From an uncultured Candidatus Poseidoniales archaeon (GTDB taxonomy: Archaea > Thermoplasmatota > Poseidoniia > Poseidoniales > Poseidoniaceae): a stretch of 64,000 bases of DNA. The translations under genes were made by a program, and so were the position numbers. Under the pieces are notes generated by a model. The model was not told the DNA's origin. It ran no database searches and was given only the letters and a program-made list of their open reading frames with translations. The DNA is taken from contig CAJIZC010000021.1 of the NCBI GenBank assembly GCA_905181785.1, positions 1 to 64,000 of the forward strand, read 5' to 3'. Below, one piece after another: positions 50,177 to 59,238 of the stretch. Every line of letters begins with the position of its first letter. Position 1 is the first letter of the stretch.

Positions 50177-50674
50177 ATGGACAGTGTGACAATTCTTGTA
50201 GCTTCTACCGGCAAAAACGTTGCACTTGCTGAGGCCTTCGAGCAACAATTGACCTCGAAAAGCATTGCTTTCAAAACGCTTCATCTTTGTGATTTAAATC
50301 TGCCAATGTACACCACGGAGCAGGAGGAAAAGAACCTTCAGATGCCTGGCTTCAAGGAAGCATCTGATGCGATAAAAGGTGCAAAGGGCATTATTGTATG
50401 CGCTCCAGAATACAACGGCTCGATGCCTCCAGTTTTGAATAACTTCATTGCTTGGCTTTCTACGAGCACCGAGGATTTCCGCGAACACTTCAATGGTAAA
50501 TTCGTTGCGCTTGCCAGCCATAGCGGTGGCGGAGGGCACAACTTGATGACCTCCATGAGAATTCAGTTTTCCCATCTCGGTGCGAATGTCCTCGGTCGTG
50601 TAGCGATTGTCAATTCAAGCAAACCCATCAACCTCCAATCCATTGAAGCACTTGTGCAAGGGGTGATTGCATGA
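50177..50674 (+). CDS. NADPH-dependent FMN reductase-type flavoprotein
   Basis: 165 residues with the flavodoxin-like fold of the FMN reductase family. The phosphate-binding loop at the start is VASTGKNVALAEAF, and the flavin-contact motif is CAPEYNGSMPPVLNNFIAWL (Pro-Glu-Tyr-Asn-Gly-Ser). A later loop (ALASHSGGGGHN) matches the family's third flavin contact. These enzymes pass electrons from NAD(P)H to FMN, quinones or azo-type acceptors. Its stop overlaps the start of the pirin gene (ATGA), so the two are co-translated. Confidence 0.88.
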   Translation: MDSVTILVASTGKNVALAEAFEQQLTSKSIAFKTLHLCDLNLPMYTTEQEEKNLQMPGFKEASDAIKGAKGIIVCAPEYNGSMPPVLNNFIAWLSTSTEDFREHFNGKFVALASHSGGGGHNLMTSMRIQFSHLGANVLGRVAIVNSSKPINLQSIEALVQGVIA

Positions 50675-51513
50675 AGCGTCGAACCCTGAAAACAACCGTG
50701 CCAACGCACACCGTGCTCGAAGGTGGCGGATTTCCAGTGCGAAGGCCTGCTGCAATGGGTTCGCTGATGAGCCCGTTTTTGTTGCTTGATGAAATGGGGC
50801 CTGTCCATTGGGATCCACGCTCCGCCATCGGTGCCCCTGACCATCCGCATCGAGGCTTTGAAACGGTGACGTACATGCTTCAGGGCGCTATGCAACACAG
50901 GGACAGTGCAGGAAATAAAGGCGATTTGAACCCAGGTGATGTGCAATGGATGACTGCAGGTCGAGGCATCATTCATTCAGAATTGCCCCAAGACGATTTC
51001 TATGAAACCGGTGGTACGACCCACGGGTTCCAAATTTGGGTCAACCTCCCCGCTAAAGACAAAATGATGCAACCTCGCTACCAAGACATTCCCGCAGCAG
51101 ACATTCCGAGCATCCGCTCTGAAGACGGTAAAGTATGGGCCAACGTCATTGCTGGCCAAACCATGGGGATTAAGGCCGTAATCGACACTGTGATTCCAAT
51201 CACCTACATTCACATGAAAATCGAACAAGGAGGCGCACATGTGCAACAGATTGACCAAGGGCTCAACGGCATGGTCTACGTCTTTGGAGGGACCGTGAAC
51301 CTCAACGGTCGACCTGTCCACGATGGTCAACTTGGCTTGATGAGCGATGGGGATGAAGTGCTGCTTGAGTCGCCTGATGGGGATGCAGAGCTGCTGATCC
51401 TTGCTGGACCCGAATTGAATGAACCAATCGCTCGGTACGGCCCATTTGTCATGAACACCCGTGAGGAAATACATCAAGCGGTGACGGACTACCAAAACGG
51501 AACCCTTGCGTGA
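50671..51513 (+). CDS. Pirin family cupin protein
   Basis: 280 residues with two cupin domains. The metal-binding residues are in the N-terminal cupin: HPHRGFETVTYML supplies two His, then MQHRDSAG and the later HSELP contribute further ligands, and FLLLDEMGP and MTAGRGIIHSE match the pirin signature. Some bacterial and eukaryotic pirins oxidise quercetin or act as redox-sensing regulators; the role here is unknown. Coupling with the FMN reductase suggests a shared redox or aromatic-compound function, which is inference. Confidence 0.92.
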   Translation: MKRRTLKTTVPTHTVLEGGGFPVRRPAAMGSLMSPFLLLDEMGPVHWDPRSAIGAPDHPHRGFETVTYMLQGAMQHRDSAGNKGDLNPGDVQWMTAGRGIIHSELPQDDFYETGGTTHGFQIWVNLPAKDKMMQPRYQDIPAADIPSIRSEDGKVWANVIAGQTMGIKAVIDTVIPITYIHMKIEQGGAHVQQIDQGLNGMVYVFGGTVNLNGRPVHDGQLGLMSDGDEVLLESPDGDAELLILAGPELNEPIARYGPFVMNTREEIHQAVTDYQNGTLA

Positions 51514-51640
51514 TTCTCCCTCGTAATCACATAAACCAACAACACTCGCTCGGGCATTTCTGAAACGCAGAGGCTGTTTTTTCATAAGAGGAAAAGGAAC
51601 TGAAATCTGAGGTCGCTAAAAGACAAATATTGGTTTTTTT

Positions 51641-51668
51641 GCACACCCGTTATGCGTACGCAGTGTGC
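51641..51668. repeat. Nested palindrome between pirin gene and tRNA-Glu
   Basis: GCACAC (51641-51646) and GTGTGC (51663-51668) are inverted copies, and the perfect palindrome TGCGTACGCA (51653-51662) abuts the right arm. A T7 run precedes it at 51634-51640. It lies where the plus-strand pirin unit and the minus-strand tRNA unit converge, so it may belong to transcription termination on either strand. Confidence 0.35.
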
Positions 51669-51681
51669 CTCTTATCAAAAG

Positions 51682-51756
51682 TGCTCGGGCCGGGATTCGA
51701 ACCCGGGTCGGCGGGATGAAAACCCACTATGATGGACCTAGCTACACCACACGAGC
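51682..51756 (-). tRNA. tRNA-Glu, anticodon UUC
   Basis: A full cloverleaf can be folded on the minus strand over 75 bases. The anticodon stem GTGGG/CCCGC encloses the loop TTTTCAT with anticodon TTC. The T-arm CCGGG-TTCGAAT-CCCGG is perfect, and the D-arm begins GTGT as in other archaeal tRNA-Glu. The acceptor arms GCTCGTG and CCCGAGC pair except at position 6 (U opposite C). There is no intron and no encoded CCA; the discriminator is A. An AT-rich CATTATGAAG about 24-37 bases upstream (51780-51793) may be its TATA element. Confidence 0.9.
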
Positions 51757-51834
51757 GACAGCCAATCCACCGACCACCCCTTCATAATGATTCGCTCGCA
51801 TGCATTGGCAGATTGAATGGCTTCCTGCATCCAA

Positions 51835-52443
51835 TCAGGATTGGTCAGAGGGTTCCGGTTGCAAACCATTCCACCATTTCCAAGCCAAGATGGTTGCACC
51901 TATGCCGAGCATGATTAAAATGGCCAGAAGGATTTCATTGTCCAAAAACCACATCAGTGCATCATAGGCTTGGTTGCCATACACGCCGATAAGAACCGCT
52001 TCAAGCCCGAACCTTAGTCCACGCCCCAGCAATCCAGCAGCGATGAACGGGCGCTTGTCCATTGCGCCCATCCCGGCAAGCCATCCAAAGACCTTGTAGG
52101 GGATTGGGGAGAAGGCGGCAATGAAAATTCCAAGCGTGCCATACCGTTCGGTTAGGGCTTCTATCTTCTCGACATGGTTTGATGAGCCGAACTTGCCAAT
52201 GAGTGAGCGGCCCCACCGCTGACCGATCAGGTACCCGATGAAAGAACCGGCTACAGAGGAGACCGTAACGACAAACCAAAGCCAAAGAACGACGTTTGTG
52301 TTCCCTATCTCATTGAGCAACATCGGGATGTAAACCAGATCTGGAGGGACTGGCTGGATGATGGCTTCGCTCATCGAAACCATAGCCAGGCTTGCAGGGC
52401 CAAAGACATCAAAGGCATCCAAGATGGACTCCTTCCATGACAT
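51835..52443 (-). CDS. DedA/VTT-domain membrane protein
   Basis: 202 residues from the ATG at 52443 (MSWKESILDAFDVFG). The DedA/SNARE-associated (VTT) signature is visible: EAIIQPVPPDLVYIPM, the glycine-rich GSFIGYLIGQRWGRSLI, the FIAAFSPIPYKVFGWLAG re-entrant region with conserved Phe-x-x-x-x-P, and the GRGLRFGLEAVLIG Arg-containing segment. A terminal helix (LLAILIMLGIGATILAW) follows. Members flip or scramble lipids (for example undecaprenyl phosphate or phosphatidylethanolamine) in bacteria. In this organism polyprenyl-phosphate recycling for glycosylation is a possible role. It diverges from nob1 across 80 bases. Confidence 0.85.
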   Translation of the reverse strand: MSWKESILDAFDVFGPASLAMVSMSEAIIQPVPPDLVYIPMLLNEIGNTNVVLWLWFVVTVSSVAGSFIGYLIGQRWGRSLIGKFGSSNHVEKIEALTERYGTLGIFIAAFSPIPYKVFGWLAGMGAMDKRPFIAAGLLGRGLRFGLEAVLIGVYGNQAYDALMWFLDNEILLAILIMLGIGATILAWKWWNGLQPEPSDQS

Positions 52444-52523
52444 GATTGGAACTTGATGCCCCTTGATATGAAGATGTGGGTGAGCGGTGAGTTCATGGTG
52501 TATGTTCTGGCATCGAGGAACAC

Positions 52524-53018
52524 ATGCGAGTCCTTGACACAGCGGCTTTGCTCCATTGGCCACCGGACCAACTTGCGGGAGGTGTATGTGCGGTCAGCCA
52601 ACAGGCAGAGTTGGAGCGTGTGAGCCCACAACGTTCGCTGTTAATCCAGTCAATGGACTCCATTGAATGGCGCGATGTGCCTGCACCTTGGTTGCAAACC
52701 GCTCGAGAAGCCGCAGCATCAAGCGGGGATCTCCCAAGACTTTCAGACGTGGATGTGGATGTCTTAGCGCTCGCATTAACCCTCGAGGCTACCCTTGTCA
52801 CTGATGATTACCGACTTCAAAACGTCATGCAGTCATTGGAACGGCCAACTCAGTCTGTTGGGACCCGTGGAGCCAAGCAGGTTTGGCGTTGGGAACTTCG
52901 CTGCACAGGATGCCGTGCCACAACACCTGTGCCCGCCAATGTAGATCGTTCGAAAAAAGGAGCAGTTGCGGAGTGCGATGTATGTGGCTCGCCGATGAAC
53001 GTCAAGCGAGCCCGATAA
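52524..53018 (+). CDS. nob1: rRNA maturation endonuclease Nob1 (PIN plus zinc ribbon)
   Basis: 164 residues, the usual size of archaeal Nob1, which makes the final cut at the 3' end of 16S rRNA. The PIN domain has acidic active-site residues in VLDTAALLHW (Asp5), SDVDVDVLALAL (around Asp75-79) and LVTDDYRLQN (Asp94/95). The C-terminal zinc ribbon has Cys127, Cys130 (CTGC) and Cys151, Cys154 (CDVC). The SGDLPRLSDVDVDVLALA stretch is highly typical. No other ribosome genes adjoin. It converges with tatA. Confidence 0.9.
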   Translation: MRVLDTAALLHWPPDQLAGGVCAVSQQAELERVSPQRSLLIQSMDSIEWRDVPAPWLQTAREAAASSGDLPRLSDVDVDVLALALTLEATLVTDDYRLQNVMQSLERPTQSVGTRGAKQVWRWELRCTGCRATTPVPANVDRSKKGAVAECDVCGSPMNVKRAR

Positions 53019-53023
53019 GACGC

Positions 53024-53338
53024 TCACTCTTCTGATTCGAGGGCTTCAAGCGCTTTGACTTTCTTTTCCAGAGCCGTCACTTCCATGCCTGCTGGGTCGA
53101 TGCCGACCGCTTTTGCACGTTCGAACAAGCGCTGTTCTGCGGTTCGTCCACCAGCTTCCATGTCTTCGATTGCTTTTGACGGGTCAACAGCCCGTGTGGT
53201 GTCGGCCAACCCCTTCTGGAATTCACCTTTGGACCTGCCAATTGCGTTGGCCATCTTAGGCAGGCGTTCTGCACCAAACAAGACAAAGAATATCCCGACA
53301 AGGACAAACATTTCCAACGGACCCAAGCCACCAATCAT
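53024..53338 (-). CDS. tatA: Twin-arginine translocase subunit TatA/TatB type
   Basis: 104 residues. The short N-terminal membrane helix with hinge (GLGPLEMFVLVGIFFVLFGAERLPKM, read as GPLEMFVLVGIFFVLFGAER) and the amphipathic helix after Leu-Pro-Lys are the Tat hallmark. The ~60-residue charged tail is longer than in a minimal TatA. The protein forms the pore for folded, twin-Arg proteins. No tatC is in the window. It is 72 bases downstream of the MoaD/ThiS-type gene on the same strand. Confidence 0.88.
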   Translation of the reverse strand: MIGGLGPLEMFVLVGIFFVLFGAERLPKMANAIGRSKGEFQKGLADTTRAVDPSKAIEDMEAGGRTAEQRLFERAKAVGIDPAGMEVTALEKKVKALEALESEE

Positions 53339-53410
53339 GACGCTTCCTCAATATGTGCTGCGGGCCAACGCTGTTGAAGGCTTCGGCTTGTGCGAGGGGT
53401 CGAGGCCACT

Positions 53411-53662
53411 TCAGCCACCGGACACGGGTGGGAGAAGCGCAACTTCATCGCCGTTGGAGGGGTGGATGTCAAGCGGACACTGCTCTCCGTTGAGGGCCAC
53501 AGTGATGCCTTGCTTAAGCCATATTTCGGCCCCCAGTGCATGCACGATGTCTTCGATGCTCATGGCGTGTTCGAGGGCAACCTTGTGGGTGCGCGAACCA
53601 AGCAATTCAATCAATGGTCCAAAGACAATGACGCGAACGCTTCCGTTGCCTTGCTCTTCCAT
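53411..53662 (-). CDS. moaD: MoaD/ThiS-type ubiquitin-like sulfur carrier
   Basis: 83 residues ending in Gly-Gly (LLPPVSGG), the point where a thiocarboxylate is formed. The beta-grasp order is seen: VRVIVFGPLIELLG, MSIEDIVHALGAEIW, ITVALNGEQC and DEVALLPPVSGG. The FGPLIELLG opening favours MoaD (molybdopterin synthase small subunit) over ThiS. In archaea such SAMP-like proteins also modify tRNA or proteins. No moaE neighbours it, so the pathway is open. Confidence 0.83.
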   Translation of the reverse strand: MEEQGNGSVRVIVFGPLIELLGSRTHKVALEHAMSIEDIVHALGAEIWLKQGITVALNGEQCPLDIHPSNGDEVALLPPVSGG

Positions 53663-53713
53663 ACTCTGGGTTTCAAGCGGTAGTTTATCAACGCACTGCG
53701 TAGTCCAACAAGC

Positions 53714-54412
53714 ATGAGCACTGCGATGAAGGCATCTGATGTCTGGAAACTCTATGCGTCAGGAGAAACAACCATCGAAGCCGTCCGGGGTGTCAACGTC
53801 TCGCTTGAAGTTGGGGAAATGGTCGCCATTATGGGGCCCTCTGGTTGTGGGAAAACCACATTGCTCAATGTGTTATCAGGAATTGATGTACCAAGCGCCG
53901 GAAACGTCGTTGTCAACGGCCAGCCATTGTTTGGCATCAGCGATAATGAACGGACCATCATGCGTTCGCATTACCTCGGATTTATTTTTCAGGACTTCAA
54001 CCTCCTTCCGGTCCTCTCAGCGGTTGAAAATGTAGAATTGCCTTTGCTGTTGCTTGGCAATTCTGCTGGAGAAGCCAGGCAAAGAGCGCAACAAGCTTTG
54101 GCCGATGTCGGCCTTGGCGATCGAAGTCAACACCGCCCAGCAGAACTCTCTGGCGGTCAGCAACAACGCGTCGCTGTTGCCCGTGCAATTGTGCATCGGC
54201 CTGCAGTCGTTTTGTGCGATGAGCCAACAGGGAACCTTGATTCAAGGACTTCAGCCGAAGTTCTAGACTTGTTAAAACGAATCAACACGGAACATAAGAC
54301 CACCTTTCTCATCGTGACCCATGATGCCAGCATTGCTGAGTTGTGCGATCGAGTGTTGCATATGGAAGACGGAATCATCATCAGGGATTCATCGAGGACA
54401 GAGGAGGAATAG
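53714..54412 (+). CDS. ABC exporter ATPase of the LolD/MacB type
   Basis: 232 residues. Walker A GPSGCGKT (residues 41-48), Q-loop FIFQDFNLLP, ABC signature LSGGQ (145-149) in LSGGQQQRVAVARA, Walker B with DEPTGNLDS (169-177), and the H-loop FLIVTHDASI are all intact. The GNLD-S and NLLP phrases place it in the LolD/MacB/FtsE-like group, which moves lipoproteins, peptides or antibiotics by a mechanism acting on periplasmic or outer-face substrates. It precedes its permease by 5 bases. Confidence 0.94.
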   Translation: MSTAMKASDVWKLYASGETTIEAVRGVNVSLEVGEMVAIMGPSGCGKTTLLNVLSGIDVPSAGNVVVNGQPLFGISDNERTIMRSHYLGFIFQDFNLLPVLSAVENVELPLLLLGNSAGEARQRAQQALADVGLGDRSQHRPAELSGGQQQRVAVARAIVHRPAVVLCDEPTGNLDSRTSAEVLDLLKRINTEHKTTFLIVTHDASIAELCDRVLHMEDGIIIRDSSRTEEE

Positions 54413-54417
54413 TCCTG

Positions 54418-57400
54418 ATGTTGGCGCTCATTCTGCTGTCGTTCACGTTGGCCGTAGTGGCTGGCGCAGCGACATGGAGTTTGACGCGGAGTCACCCGGT
54501 CTCCTTAGGGCGCGCGGTTGGGCTGGTTGTTGTTCCTGTGGTCGACGGCGGTGTTGCGTATGTTGTCCTTCAATGGTGCTCGATCACAGGAGCGACTGGA
54601 TTCGTGGGCGCTCTTTCATTTGGGTTCCTTTCAATGATTTTTATCCAACCCCTGCTTGTTCCTCAGCGATTGGTTGTTTGGACCATTGCCAAAGAAACAG
54701 TGGTGCGCAGAAAACGTCAGTCCGCTCTGTTGATGGTTGGCCTCATCATTGCGTCAGCCATCATCACCTCTTCCTTAGTGGTCGGCGATTCACTCGATGC
54801 AACCGTTCAATCTGAAGTTGAGGCTGAGTGGGATCAAACGGACATCACCATTGGGGGATTGGACTTCTCCACCGGCGAGCGAGTCTTGGTGAAGGAGCGC
54901 GTTGCATCCGATTTGTGGCGTTTGCTTGAGGGGGACCCGACCATACAGTCGAGGGTGACAGGACAGCAGCAAGGACTCATTGCTGGTGCGAGCATCGAAT
55001 CAGCAGCACGCTCAATCCCAACCGTGACATGGTTGGCGTTCAACGGCTCGATTGATGCCTCGGGCATCTGGCCGGGTCTTGGTGGATCAAGCGGTACCAC
55101 CTACGGCGCGATTGAACTCCTCAACGGACAAGAGCGTCCACTCAGCGTCGTTGTCAACAAAGTACTGGCCGACGAACTTAGCCTCGTCGCCGGTGATGGG
55201 GTTGAATTGGGTTGGTACATTACAACCGAAGGAAAGAGGGAACGGGTGACTCAAAACGCCACCATCATGCAGGTGGTGGAAAACACCGGACAAGCGGCCT
55301 TAGCGGGTACAACTTCCCCCGCCATGTTCACCGATTTAGCAACGGCTCAACGCCTGCAAGGGGTGGGGGACAAAATCAACACCATGCACTATGCAGTGGC
55401 TTCCAGTCACGAAAATGCGGCAGCAATCAAGCCCATTGTCGAAACCATCGAAAGGCATCTTGATGAGGTGCTAACATCGGAAGATGTTGGATTGGAATTG
55501 GATTTCGAGCCTTCAACGAGTTCTCTAAGCGTCTCTTCAAGCATCGGCCTTGGACGAATTTCAGGGGATGACCTTTTGGCGCTTCGTGGCAACATTTCTG
55601 AATTTGGTATGGCTTCAATGCTCGAAGTCTTGCAAGTTCCTTTGATCGAATTCACCCATGACGATGAGGCACTGCTCACCCTTTCCTCAGCTGGGATCAC
55701 CGACCTCGATGCGGGTCACCGTGGCCTATGGCACGCTACGGGCACTGGATTCGGCGTACAAATCGATGGAGCAGGCGAGGCATGGATGTGGCGCGTGCCT
55801 GATGGAGGGGCCGTCAATGACTTCTCCCTTTCCAGCGATGGCATGTTCGGGGCGGTGGCTCATGAAGGTGGTCTTCTTGTTGGTTCTGAGGCTGAATTGG
55901 ATGATGACTTCTACGCTCAATACGAGGCGCAAGGGCAATTTCACGCCTTGGCTGCAAACGAGATGGGATGGTGGGCCATTGAATCAACGGACACGAGCTT
56001 CTACCTCCACTCCTTTTCCAACGACCTCTCTACGCACGAACAACGAGCGATCAACATTGATGTTCCCTCCAAAATCTTGGGCGTGGAGTTTTCAGTTGAA
56101 CAGGGCATGCACCTTGAGGTTGAGGGCTTGCTCTCTGTCGACCGGTACGCAGCACCGCAAGTCAATTTAGTGAGCAATTTCACAGCCTTATCGAACGACG
56201 AATGGCCATCATCAGAAGCCAACGGGGCGTCGGTTCCCTTGCACGAGCGTTGCGATGAGGGCGCCTCAATCAGCCTGTTTATTCCAGTCCAACACTGGTG
56301 CAGTTTTGATGGCGGTTTGTTGCGCTGGAACGCAGCCAGCCAAGCTGTTGATTCAGTCAGACTCCCCGTGTTATCGAGCGCAGGTGGCTTTGGAACCATG
56401 CCACAGATGCTCTTGGCTTTCGGTGGTGCAGACGCTCCGTTCGTTGTTGAAAACCAAACTGTTCTGATCAGTCAGCGACTCAGCGACTTAAACTTGACCG
56501 GAGGGTCGGGTGACTTCTGGATGAAGGGGTTAATCCCCTACGCGTTTGGGGATGACACTGCCTATCGACTCACCAACGCTGGATATTACACAGATGTAGA
56601 GGGTTTGGAAGGCTTGTCTGAACTCGATGGAGTCGTGCTTGGCCTGATTTCACTCACCGATGCTGAGCAATTGGCTTCCGCAGCAGAAAACGAACGAAAC
56701 CTCGTGGTCCTGTCACCAGCGGTCGAGGGGGACGAATCTTCGCTTCCAATGCTTCAAGCATGGTTTGACGAGCGAGCCACTGCTGAGGACGTCAACCTCA
56801 ATGTTCGAGCGGTGAAAGTTGAAGCCGCAGCTTTAGCAGCAGAATCATCTGGTGTTTTAGCGGGCATGTTCTTGGTGTTCGGTTCTTTTACCATCGCAGC
56901 GGGCGTGCTTTTGGTCCTCACCATCGTGTTGATGCTTGCTGAGGCTCGGCGCAGTGAGTTGGGCACGTTGCGGTCGCTTGGTATGTCTCAATCTGATGCC
57001 CGCTCGTTGGCTGTGATGGAAGGTTCGATGATCGCAGGGGTTTCGGGCATTGTCGGCGCACTGGTAGGCCTTGTTCTTGCTTGGTTCATCAGCATCGGAT
57101 TCCAAAGCATGTTTTCTTCGGTTGGAGAAGACGTTCCGTTTTTGTTTGAATGGACCATGAGTTCTATTTTTGCAGGCTGGGCTTGGGGCTTTTTGTTAGC
57201 CTTAATCACCCTTTGGAGCACTGCAGTTTGGACGGCTCGAACCAATATTGTTGTCGCCCTGCGGGGTGGAAGAGAAGCACGCTCGGATTCAGTTCCATGG
57301 ATGCTTGTGTTGATGCAAATTATCTTCTTTGGCGCAGGAACCCTTTGCCTTGCCCTGCTTGCTGTTGTTGGATTGAACAGTTCGTTTGCCTATTTTGCAT

Positions 57401-59019
57401 GGGTCGTCGCTGGAGTTTGTTACTTGATTTGCCTGGTTCCTGCTGTCACGCTGGAGGTGCCATCACTTTTGCGCCAACGTTCGAAGAGGTGGTCGAATCT
57501 GCATCGCCATGCAGGACGCAACACCCTTGCTGCGCTTGGTTTTTCCCTTCTCCTTTGGACGGTAGGGCTCCATTCGTTGGATCCGATTCGAAAAGGCATG
57601 ACGCCTGATGAGTTGTCGTTCATCGTGTTAGGCCTTGTCGAAGTTTTCGCCGGCGTCTTGCTGCTGACAAGCGCTGCGCCAGTCCTCGTTGGCCGGCTTG
57701 GCAAGTCGAAAATAATGACCAAGCGGTTTGGGCCTGTGTTGCCCGTTGCTCTTGCCCACCCAATGGCTGCACCGGTGCGCACAGCGGTTGTGATGGGCAT
57801 GTTCTCCATCACTGTGTTCTCGGTCATCGTGCTCAGTGGTTATGCGGAACAGTTCGATACCTACTCCAGTTCCTTTGTTGAGGAGGCTGAAGGTGAGTAT
57901 GAACTTCTCTTGACTGGTTCTCGGGCCCGACCGATCGAGTTGCCTGATTCACCCGACGAGTGGAACCTTTCCTCCCCTGTTGCATCCTCCATTGATTCGG
58001 TCGCTCGGATTCACAGAAGTCAAGTGTTCCTCGAGAACAGTGAAGGCGATAGGATGCCCTATCTTCTGAGGGGCTTCGACGAGAACTTTTCTGACCACGG
58101 CGGATTGCCATTGTACCAGTGGGATGAGGGCCTCGGCGCAACTGCTACCGAGGCATGGATGACCGTTGGTGCGCGCGATGATTTAGTCATCTTAGATGCA
58201 TCTTTTGGACTTGAATCCATAGCGGATGGAAGCGGTTTGACTCGGCTTAGTTTTTCAATTGGAGAATCAATTTCGCTAATTGATACTTCGAATCCAGGAA
58301 ACACCCGGAATGTCAAGGTTGCAGGGTTTATGGAACAATCCTCATACTTGTTCTCTGCAGGTGTTTGGATCTCCGATGATGTGGCCATCGAACAGTTCGA
58401 TGGTCGGCTGACTCGAATGTATGTGAGCGTTGATGATTCTGCTCAATCCTCGGCTGAATTTGAAGGCAGCCAAGGGGCCTTTTCCCCCATTGGGAAATCA
58501 TCAGATGTCCGGGGCGCATCGGCAGAACTGGCGGAAGATTTGGAACGCTCCCTCAACAGCGAAGGCGTCCAAGCTTCTGTCATCGCAGAAGACGTGATGG
58601 TGATCCAATCGCTTGTCCTTGCGTTGTTGGCTATTTTTGAGGCTTACTTGTCCCTCGGGCTGATCGTCGGTATCGCTGGGATTGGAGTGGTCACGGTGCG
58701 CTCTGTGTCTGAGCGAACCAAAACCATCGGTGTGCTCCGAGCTTTGGGTTACAAGCGGAGCATGGTGATGGGGACCTTCATTGTGGAGGTGGTTTGGGTC
58801 GCCGTCTTTGGGATGCTCAACGGTGTCGTCATCGCCATTGGTTTCCACAGAGCCCTGTATGACACTTTTTGGAAAGATCAAGGGGCTGTATTCAGTTTGC
58901 CTTATGGATCAATTGTTGCGGTGTTGGTCGGGGGCCTGGTGATGGTGCTGCTTGCAACGGCGTATCCGATTCGAAAAGCCTCGCTGGTACCTCCATCGGC
59001 AGCGCTCCGCGAAGCATAA
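54418..59019 (+). CDS. Giant FtsX/MacB-type ABC permease with a very large outer domain
   Basis: 1,533 residues from the ATG at 54418 (GAGGAGGA 11 bases upstream). Several helices occupy the first ~130 residues (LMVGLIIASAIITSSLVVG is the last). Then about 680 outward residues include a propeller-like stretch (about residues 420-620, AWMWRVPDGGAVNDFSLSSD). The first FtsX module follows (LVVLTIVLMLAEARRSELGT and its helices), then more helices (WMLVLMQIIFFGAGTLCLAL), a second outer domain of ~280 residues, and a C-terminal FtsX module (ERTKTIGVLRALGYKRSMVM). FtsX permeases usually have ~400-850 residues. The window carries several lipoproteins, so a lipoprotein or surface-protein release role is possible but unproven. 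Confidence 0.85.
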   Translation: MLALILLSFTLAVVAGAATWSLTRSHPVSLGRAVGLVVVPVVDGGVAYVVLQWCSITGATGFVGALSFGFLSMIFIQPLLVPQRLVVWTIAKETVVRRKRQSALLMVGLIIASAIITSSLVVGDSLDATVQSEVEAEWDQTDITIGGLDFSTGERVLVKERVASDLWRLLEGDPTIQSRVTGQQQGLIAGASIESAARSIPTVTWLAFNGSIDASGIWPGLGGSSGTTYGAIELLNGQERPLSVVVNKVLADELSLVAGDGVELGWYITTEGKRERVTQNATIMQVVENTGQAALAGTTSPAMFTDLATAQRLQGVGDKINTMHYAVASSHENAAAIKPIVETIERHLDEVLTSEDVGLELDFEPSTSSLSVSSSIGLGRISGDDLLALRGNISEFGMASMLEVLQVPLIEFTHDDEALLTLSSAGITDLDAGHRGLWHATGTGFGVQIDGAGEAWMWRVPDGGAVNDFSLSSDGMFGAVAHEGGLLVGSEAELDDDFYAQYEAQGQFHALAANEMGWWAIESTDTSFYLHSFSNDLSTHEQRAINIDVPSKILGVEFSVEQGMHLEVEGLLSVDRYAAPQVNLVSNFTALSNDEWPSSEANGASVPLHERCDEGASISLFIPVQHWCSFDGGLLRWNAASQAVDSVRLPVLSSAGGFGTMPQMLLAFGGADAPFVVENQTVLISQRLSDLNLTGGSGDFWMKGLIPYAFGDDTAYRLTNAGYYTDVEGLEGLSELDGVVLGLISLTDAEQLASAAENERNLVVLSPAVEGDESSLPMLQAWFDERATAEDVNLNVRAVKVEAAALAAESSGVLAGMFLVFGSFTIAAGVLLVLTIVLMLAEARRSELGTLRSLGMSQSDARSLAVMEGSMIAGVSGIVGALVGLVLAWFISIGFQSMFSSVGEDVPFLFEWTMSSIFAGWAWGFLLALITLWSTAVWTARTNIVVALRGGREARSDSVPWMLVLMQIIFFGAGTLCLALLAVVGLNSSFAYFAWVVAGVCYLICLVPAVTLEVPSLLRQRSKRWSNLHRHAGRNTLAALGFSLLLWTVGLHSLDPIRKGMTPDELSFIVLGLVEVFAGVLLLTSAAPVLVGRLGKSKIMTKRFGPVLPVALAHPMAAPVRTAVVMGMFSITVFSVIVLSGYAEQFDTYSSSFVEEAEGEYELLLTGSRARPIELPDSPDEWNLSSPVASSIDSVARIHRSQVFLENSEGDRMPYLLRGFDENFSDHGGLPLYQWDEGLGATATEAWMTVGARDDLVILDASFGLESIADGSGLTRLSFSIGESISLIDTSNPGNTRNVKVAGFMEQSSYLFSAGVWISDDVAIEQFDGRLTRMYVSVDDSAQSSAEFEGSQGAFSPIGKSSDVRGASAELAEDLERSLNSEGVQASVIAEDVMVIQSLVLALLAIFEAYLSLGLIVGIAGIGVVTVRSVSERTKTIGVLRALGYKRSMVMGTFIVEVVWVAVFGMLNGVVIAIGFHRALYDTFWKDQGAVFSLPYGSIVAVLVGGLVMVLLATAYPIRKASLVPPSAALREA

Positions 59020-59184
59020 CGCTCGGGTCAAAAATTGAGACTTCAATTTCACGCCGGAGATAAAAAACAAACAAAACCGACGTTTTTGGCATCAGCGTGC
59101 GGTACGTTCGGGATACTGCGGATGGTTTTTCTCGACGTATCTTGTGTTTTCTGCTGTTGTCTTACACAAACAGTGTTCCTATAG

Positions 59185-59192
59185 TATAAATA
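59185..59192 (+). promoter_or_regulatory. TATA box of the 59239 surface protein gene
   Basis: TATAAATA is a near-consensus archaeal TATA box. Transcription would begin about 25 bases later near 59215-59218, giving a short leader of about 22 bases. The leader contains a GGAGG ribosome-binding site (59227-59231) 7 bases before the ATG. It is the clearest promoter in the window and fits a highly expressed gene. Confidence 0.72.
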
Positions 59193-59238
59193 CGACGCAT
59201 GACGTGATAGGGAGTACCGAACCATCGGAGGAATTGAA

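Noticed and set aside
53390-53683. Plus-strand frame opposite the MoaD/ThiS-type gene
   Set aside because: The minus-strand protein has a full beta-grasp pattern and the terminal Gly-Gly; the plus frame has none.
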